A stretch of 64,000 nucleotides of DNA from Clostridia bacterium (lineage in GTDB: Bacteria > Bacillota > Clostridia > Lachnospirales > Lachnospiraceae). The position numbers were made by a program, and so were the translations under genes. Position 1 is the first letter of the stretch. Every line of letters begins with the position of its first letter. The stretch spans positions 1 through 64,000 of the forward strand of contig CAJTAK010000008.1 of the NCBI GenBank assembly GCA_910574255.1, written 5' to 3'. Shown here piece by piece: positions 59,376-64,000 of the stretch. Under the pieces are notes generated by a model that saw only the letters and a program-made list of their open reading frames with translations, searched no databases and was not told the DNA's origin.

Positions 59376-60833
59376 TCAACTTTCTATAATTGTTTGCATT
59401 GCCGCAAATGTTAAGCCGCCGCCAGTCGCCGAAGGATTCGGGTTATCCCCTGTACTGTTTTCTGTAGTGCTGTCCAGTTTTAGGTTTTTGATGAACTTCG
59501 CCGTCCCTTGCTTTACGGCAGTTGTTTTTGCCACTTTACAGAATCTGACTATTGAATCAGCGGATTTCAGGGCTAAATCCTTTTGTGCTGAATTATTTGA
59601 TTCCAAATAGGTTTGATTAGCTATGTAGGTACTGACCAATTTACTGAAAACCTTATTTTCATAATCAGCAAGTGTCTTTCCTGCGACTTGAACCCGTTTC
59701 CTGCCGCTGTCTGCATTATACAGGGTGATTGCCGCTTTAAATCGCCCGTCACCTGTCTGGTGGGGAATGGGAAAGCTGTTATACTGCCTTCTGTCTGGCG
59801 GTCGGGGATATGCGGCGGTAATCCTGCTATAAATACCCTCTACAAAATGAACGCCATATTGTTCTGCATCATCTTTTTTGATTCCAACAGGGGAAAGCCC
59901 CAGATTATTAAAAGTATCTGCAACTTTTATATAATCATCTTGTGCCGCTTCAAGTGAGTTGTTGGTTATCCGCACCATTACGTCCAATACCTTTGAAATA
60001 TCCGCTTTATGCTCTGGACAGTATTTTTGTACAATCCCTTTCCACGAATAGAAATCTCTTTTACCGAAAAACAGTTCCGTTTCGTCAATCATTATCCTTA
60101 AAATATCCGTTCGGACTTTATCATCTGTCAAGTCGGCGATTTTTCTATGGGGTAGCATCTTTTTGACTGCATCTGCATGATTCTGTCTTTCGATTCTAAG
60201 GATATTCTGTATTTCCTCGGTTTCTTCCTTTGTAACGGTTCTGCCGTTCTTTTTTGCCTTTTGTAATACCTCTGTTAATTTGACATAAGTGTTATAAACA
60301 TAACTGCTGTTGCCAAACCGCATTGATTCATATTTCAGTTGTTCAGGCGTTTTATCTGGTATGGGTAGGCGTTCACATCTCTTTCTTGTATTACTCAAAT
60401 CTAGTGAATCGTTGAGTAACTGCATCAGGAGCGGCGTATGCTGTTCGTAAATATCAAAAGTTATATCAATCCTTTCTGCTGTCCAGTCTTGAAATTTGTT
60501 GTTCTTATCCAGTAAAGGCAATAACTTCAAGATTCTATTGACTGCCTTAATCGCTTTCTTCATATTTGCTATCGAATACGGCATAATCTTATGAGTGCCA
60601 ATCCCTAATATCCGTGTAAAGTTAATCTGCATATAGAGGTAATATCTTATTCCACGTTTATTTGAGATTTCCTGAATCCATATTTTTGTAACACCCCTTT
60701 CATAAAAATGTGTTTCATCTTCCAGAGGTTTATCTATGTCCACTCCGAAAAATTTCTTTACGGCATTGGATTCTTTCTGTGTGATTAAATGTTTGGCTGT
60801 GGCTGTATGGATTCCAAACACTACCTGTTTCAA
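59376..60833 (-). CDS. replication-initiation-like protein
   Basis: 485 aa from a TTG (60833). The N-terminal half has AERIDITFDIYEQHTP, which resembles the sequence RxDLAxD of phage/plasmid Rep of the filamentous phage type; the middle has KWQ-like DFYSWKGIVQKYCPE and the C-terminus KAAITLYNADSGRKRVQVAGKTL. I cannot place it firmly; a rolling-circle initiator of the Tn916-type circular form is plausible. Five CTGTAC(C/T)TAT repeats lie upstream at 60854-60971. Confidence 0.6.
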   Translation of the reverse strand: MKQVVFGIHTATAKHLITQKESNAVKKFFGVDIDKPLEDETHFYERGVTKIWIQEISNKRGIRYYLYMQINFTRILGIGTHKIMPYSIANMKKAIKAVNRILKLLPLLDKNNKFQDWTAERIDITFDIYEQHTPLLMQLLNDSLDLSNTRKRCERLPIPDKTPEQLKYESMRFGNSSYVYNTYVKLTEVLQKAKKNGRTVTKEETEEIQNILRIERQNHADAVKKMLPHRKIADLTDDKVRTDILRIMIDETELFFGKRDFYSWKGIVQKYCPEHKADISKVLDVMVRITNNSLEAAQDDYIKVADTFNNLGLSPVGIKKDDAEQYGVHFVEGIYSRITAAYPRPPDRRQYNSFPIPHQTGDGRFKAAITLYNADSGRKRVQVAGKTLADYENKVFSKLVSTYIANQTYLESNNSAQKDLALKSADSIVRFCKVAKTTAVKQGTAKFIKNLKLDSTTENSTGDNPNPSATGGGLTFAAMQTIIES

Positions 60834-60853
60834 CCTATCAGCACCCCCTTTCC

Positions 60854-60971
60854 CTGTACTTATTATTCATAATTTATAGGCTGTATTTCCGTACCTATTT
60901 TTTTCAAATCCTGTACTTATTTCTGTCACTTTCATCTGTACCTATCTGCTGGAACCTGTGTCTGTACCTAA
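60854..60971. repeat. degenerate CTGTACYTAT repeats upstream of the Rep-like gene
   Basis: CTGTACTTAT at 60854 and 60911, CCGTACCTAT at 60889, CTGTACCTAT at 60936 and CTGTACCTAA at 60962. Spacing 22-35 bp. Position suggests autoregulation or an origin. The rest of the gap to 61267 holds two copies of ATCAGAGCAGCAGCAC (about 61140 and 61180), no gene. Confidence 0.65.
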
Positions 60972-61267
60972 ATTACGGAACACCTGATATTTACTGCGTT
61001 TGAGGGCTGTGCCGCTGTTCTTTCCTTTAACAAATAGATTAATGGATAATAGCTATTGAGTTGTTATATAAAGGGCAGAACGATTAAATAGCTGATAATA
61101 GAACATTGCAGTAGTAGCACCTATCTCACTTAAAAGAATTATCAGAGCAGCAGCACGTTCTTATAACATAGCTGTCAATCATCAGAGCAGCAGCACTTTT
61201 ATACTCTTGTAGCTGTCACCCTCTGCCATAGATTTTATCTCCATAGCAGAGAGCGGCAGTAGCAGGA

Positions 61268-61483
61268 TTAATACTCGGCAACATATTCCTCTGCTTCGTC
61301 AATGGAAATCAGGTTGTTATAACGGTTATACCCTGTCAGTACAACGGGTGAACCATATCTGCTAATCTGGTAGCCGATGCGCTTTTCATTATTTATCAGA
61401 CAGCTATCTTTCCTGATGCGCAATCCTTTCTGTCTTGCTTTGTAGCGGAGTCTGCGCTCTCGGTTCTGTAATTCCTTATTCAT
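61268..61483 (-). CDS. hypothetical basic protein, 71 aa
   Basis: The start at 61483 (MNKELQNRERRLRYK) follows AAGAAAGGAGAAAATT. N-terminal Arg/Lys-rich helix (RRLRYKARQKGLRIRKD) then RIGYQISRYGSPVVLTGYN. No motif recognised; probably DNA-binding. Confidence 0.6.
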   Translation of the reverse strand: MNKELQNRERRLRYKARQKGLRIRKDSCLINNEKRIGYQISRYGSPVVLTGYNRYNNLISIDEAEEYVAEY

Positions 61484-61569
61484 AATTTTCTCCTTTCTTA
61501 AATGGATATTTGTATCTGGCGGCAACTACAATAATTTTCTGATATGGAGTTACCGCCTTGTTATAGCTT

Positions 61570-61995
61570 CTATGCCACTGTATAGTACTTCATCTGCCGC
61601 TCAATTATCTCTTTCAGTTCGTTGTCATCTGGGTGCAGTCTGGAAGTCAGGGCATTTGTCGTCATGCGGTGAATCTGCTCCTGCAATTTCTCGCCTGTGA
61701 AATGGTCTTTCATGCCATCTTTGATTTTATGTGCGCCGCACCAAGCCTTTAAAGTATTAGCAACCTTTTTTTCGCTCTCCTGTACATATGCTTCATCTTC
61801 CACGGACTTGTCGATGGCTTCTTGCAGTTCTTCAATGGCTCTCCTGTATTCTGCTTTTTCCTTGCGGACTGGCTCTTTCCTGTTCAGCCTGTAGTTCAAT
61901 GGCACTTTCAAGCCTTCATAGCAGGTTTCGAGAACCGTAACCCTTTCAGCCGCCCAGTTATTAAATTGTTCAATTCTTGTTTCTAATGCTTCCAT
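61570..61995 (-). CDS. coiled-coil protein, 141 aa
   Basis: The start at 61995 (MEALETRIEQFNN) follows GAAGGAAAAA. Mostly helical: KEKAEYRRAIEELQEAIDKSVEDEAYV and ELKEIIERQMKYYTVA at the end. Not recognised. It lies in the same leftward operon as the HTH gene to its right. Confidence 0.55.
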   Translation of the reverse strand: MEALETRIEQFNNWAAERVTVLETCYEGLKVPLNYRLNRKEPVRKEKAEYRRAIEELQEAIDKSVEDEAYVQESEKKVANTLKAWCGAHKIKDGMKDHFTGEKLQEQIHRMTTNALTSRLHPDDNELKEIIERQMKYYTVA

Positions 61996-62005
61996 TTTTT
62001 CCTTC

Positions 62006-62209
62006 TTAATCTTTGATGATAAATAATGTGTCAAAATCTTCGTTTAATGCTTCGCTTGCTTTCCGTGCCGTTGCAGGTCTTACGCCGCCGCCCTTTTCAA
62101 GATTAAAAACTACAGACGGATTGACTTTCATTGCCTTTGCAAGCCCTGTGATTGAGTAGCCTTTTCTTATTCGGATGTCCGTAAAGGTTTCTCTCGCTCT
62201 GATTTTCAT
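62006..62209 (-). CDS. small XRE-family HTH protein
   Basis: 67 aa from 62209 (AGGAGGTGAGAGAA upstream). HTH: FTDIRIRKGYSITGLAKAMKVNPSVVFNLEKGGG-type reading (62080-62180), recognition helix PSVVFNLE. Leftward, divergent from the repressor gene at 62340; the two share a region with two palindromic operators. Possibly a Cro-like partner. Confidence 0.8.
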   Translation of the reverse strand: MKIRARETFTDIRIRKGYSITGLAKAMKVNPSVVFNLEKGGGVRPATARKASEALNEDFDTLFIIKD

Positions 62210-62248
62210 TTCTCTCACCTCCTAATAGCAGTATATAGTTTCAGTACC

Positions 62249-62316
62249 ATAATGGAATTATTGGTCTTTATAGTTTTTTGTTGCTTTTCTGGGTGATTAA
62301 ACTATAATGGGATTAT
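62249..62316. promoter_or_regulatory. twin 13-bp operators between divergent HTH genes
   Basis: ATAATGGAATTAT (62249-62261) and ATAATGGGATTAT (62304-62316) differ by one base and are 55 bp apart. Each is a palindrome around the central GG(A/G), positioned to control both divergent genes. Confidence 0.75.
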
Positions 62317-62339
62317 AGGTACATGAAAGGAGTTTTATT

Positions 62340-63218
62340 ATGGCTTTATATGAGGAAAAGTGTGCGAAAAGGCTGTGCGAACTGATAGAGGCTAAAATAA
62401 AAGAAGTTCAGTCTAATCGGGATAAGCTAAATGCCGAAATCGAAGAAAAAAACAAGGCAAATCAAAAACGTGCAAAAGCCATTGGAAATCCGACAAGTAA
62501 GGTTGTCTTACGAAAAAAATTCAGTCCGTTTACAAAAAAGGAGTTATTAGAGGATATTAACAAGAAAGAAAACTGTATCATAAGTGAACAGATGTTTAGG
62601 CTGTATCAGCAGGGCAAAAGCTATCCGCCTGTCGATGTTATGAAGTCCCTGTCAAATTATTTTGATGTTTCATTCGGGTATCTGGCAGGTGCAGAAGATA
62701 CAAGGGATTCCCAAGCCGCCACTATACAGGAATTATTGCACCTTGATACTTCCGCTATATATACATTGCTAAGTATGAATGACTTTCCTGATTTATTAAA
62801 GGTTATGAACGCAATCCTTTCCAATAAATATGACCTGCGTGCTTACCTTAGCAGGATTTCCATGCAGATTTATCAGGATAAATTACAGGAGCGGCGACTT
62901 GACGTATTAAAAAATATACTGGGCAGTAGTGAATCCGCAAATGAAATGATGATAAACAGATTCTCTATGCTTTTATCTTTTTATGAATATATAGAGAGAA
63001 ACTATCTGCCTTATGTAAAAGAATCTTTTGATTCGTCAATAAATGACAGTATTCAGGAGGAATTGCGGAAATATAACAATTATGATGAATACGAAAAGGA
63101 AATGATACAGGATTTACAATTTGCACAGGATTTACAACCTACACAGGATTCAGTCACGGTGACGGTACATGGTTCAGGGACTATAACACCAATGGATAGA
63201 CCAGAGGAAAAGCCATAA
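62340..63218 (+). CDS. XRE-family repressor-like protein, 292 aa
   Basis: AAAGGAGTTTTATT precedes the ATG. After a long coiled coil (about 10-50) comes an HTH of the XRE type: FTKKELLEDINKKENCIISEQMFRLYQQGKSYPPVDVMKSLSNYFDVSFGYLAG-type reading (62530-62690). A helical C-terminal domain follows (about 130-235), with a polar tail ending DRPEEKP. It faces the leftward operon across twin operators, as expected for the control gene of the element. Possible lysogeny-type repressor. Confidence 0.8.
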   Translation: MALYEEKCAKRLCELIEAKIKEVQSNRDKLNAEIEEKNKANQKRAKAIGNPTSKVVLRKKFSPFTKKELLEDINKKENCIISEQMFRLYQQGKSYPPVDVMKSLSNYFDVSFGYLAGAEDTRDSQAATIQELLHLDTSAIYTLLSMNDFPDLLKVMNAILSNKYDLRAYLSRISMQIYQDKLQERRLDVLKNILGSSESANEMMINRFSMLLSFYEYIERNYLPYVKESFDSSINDSIQEELRKYNNYDEYEKEMIQDLQFAQDLQPTQDSVTVTVHGSGTITPMDRPEEKP

Positions 63219-63500
63219 ATTAATCTCCATGTGTAACATAATGATACAGGACGTCGTATATTTTTTAAAGGAAAATATGTGTGAATCAACGGTTTTACTG
63301 CCCTTTTTTGGTATGAAACAGGACAGGGAAACATACATGTTGTAAGTGTAGATTAAAATAGGGACGCGCCGTCTTGACGTGTCCCTGTATGCTGATGTTA
63401 CATTTTCAGCTTCTGTTTAAAGGTTTTATTGGGTTCTACGTGGTATTTTGCCGCCGCTTGCAATATAGGATTGCTTTATAATCCTTACTTACTTACTTAT
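63219..63500. other. gap with terminator and short direct repeats
   Basis: AGGGACGCGCCGTC and GACGTGTCCCT (63359-63388) form a stem. TTACTTACTTACTTATT (63484-63500) is a short tandem TTAC repeat. No gene. Confidence 0.5.
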
Positions 63501-64000
63501 TTATGCGTCTGGTCGTCCGTCTGTAGTTCCATGATTATCAAAAGTTTCTAACAACATTTTATATTCATCAAGTGTTTTCAATTTTAAGGAATAATACTGA
63601 CCGCATGATAATTTATGTTCTGGCAGTGGAGTGAAAAATTTTAAGCATGTCTTACATGTGAATACCCGTTTCATTGAAATATAACCATCCGCCGTCCTTA
63701 TAGGAAACTCACCGCCTATAGGGAATACCGTCTTATACATATGTCTGCCACAAAACGGACAACGATAACTGCTAATGTAAAATTTATCTGTCAGCAATGG
63801 GGGAAGTTGTTGGATATCAGCGTCTTCCTCAAGATTTCTTTTCTTAGATTTCCATTTTCGTAAAAGTGTGTGTTTTAAAATATCGTTTTTATCATTGGCA
63901 ACATAAAAATGGATATCATCTTTTATCTTTAAACCTTTTGATGTATAGAAATCTAACATTTCCTTAAAACCATTTGTGGAATTATATATTTCTGTAAACT
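63501..64000 (-). CDS. zinc-ribbon protein, N-terminus beyond the window
   Basis: The frame is open to the window edge (FTEIYNSTNGFKEMLDFYTSKG upstream of the Met at 63959), so the gene is longer than the 152 residues seen from that Met. Two Cys pairs, CPFCGRH and CKTCLKF, about 30 residues apart, suggest a zinc ribbon. Not recognised; no membrane segment. Confidence 0.6.
   Translation of the reverse strand, partial: FTEIYNSTNGFKEMLDFYTSKGLKIKDDIHFYVANDKNDILKHTLLRKWKSKKRNLEEDADIQQLPPLLTDKFYISSYRCPFCGRHMYKTVFPIGGEFPIRTADGYISMKRVFTCKTCLKFFTPLPEHKLSCGQYYSLKLKTLDEYKMLLETFDNHGTTDGRPDA

Larger units (their letters stand above)
41137..64000. mobile_element. ICE/plasmid-like island in spmA, open at the window edge
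   Basis: From the break in spmA onward: parA, parB, RepA_N-type rep, DUF genes, TTRAP, relaxase and MobC, i.e. a Tn1549/CTn-like replication and mobilisation region, with nested RIT elements and a Tn916-type recombination module at its right. Coupling protein and T4SS are not seen and may lie beyond 64 kb. The exact left end could not be fixed; it is near 41136. Confidence 0.85.

Overview
The window looks like part of the chromosome of a spore-forming Clostridia, most likely a Lachnospiraceae-type gut Firmicute. Evidence: a clostridial long-type IleRS behind a T-box leader, sporulation genes (spoIID, spoIIQ, spmA), reverse rubrerythrin with a Fur/PerR-type regulator, the hydrogenase maturase HydF, and the order holB-ricT-trmN6-rsmI-abrB known from Bacillus and Clostridium. 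Strong AGGAGG ribosome binding sites occur throughout. Assignments come from reading the sequence only; no database search was run.

Backbone, left part (1-12.95 kb): the tail of an IS transposase, a YkgJ-type cysteine-cluster protein, a D-Ala-D-Ala carboxypeptidase, T-box/ileS, glgP, spoIID-spoIIQ, a GIY-YIG protein, a hemolysin III family protein and a small coiled-coil protein.

Element 1 (about 13.04-29.32 kb) is an AT-rich integrated element with a tyrosine integrase at its left end. It sits in the 3' end of the rubrerythrin gene. The displaced host 3' end (57 bp) lies at the left junction, and the element supplies a replacement 3' end that encodes the same protein with 11 synonymous differences. 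It carries a rolling-circle Rep (HUH plus P-loop helicase), two origin-like repeat regions, a second tyrosine recombinase, an exonuclease-like protein, a J-domain protein and three exported proteins: a transglutaminase-like lipoprotein, a Ser/Thr/Glu-repeat wall protein and a duplicated-domain protein. I see no relaxase or secretion genes. Rep and the second recombinase both lack an ATG/GTG/TTG start; in each, an ATC overlaps the upstream stop as TAATC at normal Shine-Dalgarno distance. A 13-bp motif, CACATATGCGCTA, is shared by the left end, the integrase promoter and the promoter of the only gene at the right end.

Backbone, middle part (29.3-41.1 kb): reverse rubrerythrin and its Fur/PerR-type regulator (each with an operator-like box), an SH3-NlpC/P60 wall hydrolase, hydF, an Orn/Lys/Arg decarboxylase, a guanylate-kinase-like protein, holB, ricT, trmN6, a putative glycoside hydrolase lipoprotein, rsmI, abrB, and spmA cut off after about 111 codons.

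Nested mobile DNA (41.1-64 kb): an ICE/plasmid-like module starts inside spmA (DUF6075- and DUF3970-like genes, parA, parB, a RepA_N-type initiator with seven 23-bp iterons inside its coding sequence, accessory genes, a holin-like small peptide, MobP-type relaxase and MobC). Its parA is split at the Walker A motif by a recombinase-in-trio (RIT) element, and that element's third recombinase gene is itself split by a second, younger RIT element with 92/91-bp near-perfect terminal inverted repeats. From about 57.3 kb to the window edge lies a Tn916-type recombination module (integrase, Xis, Rep-like protein, HTH regulators, a repressor with twin operators), probably a further element inserted in or abutting the first.
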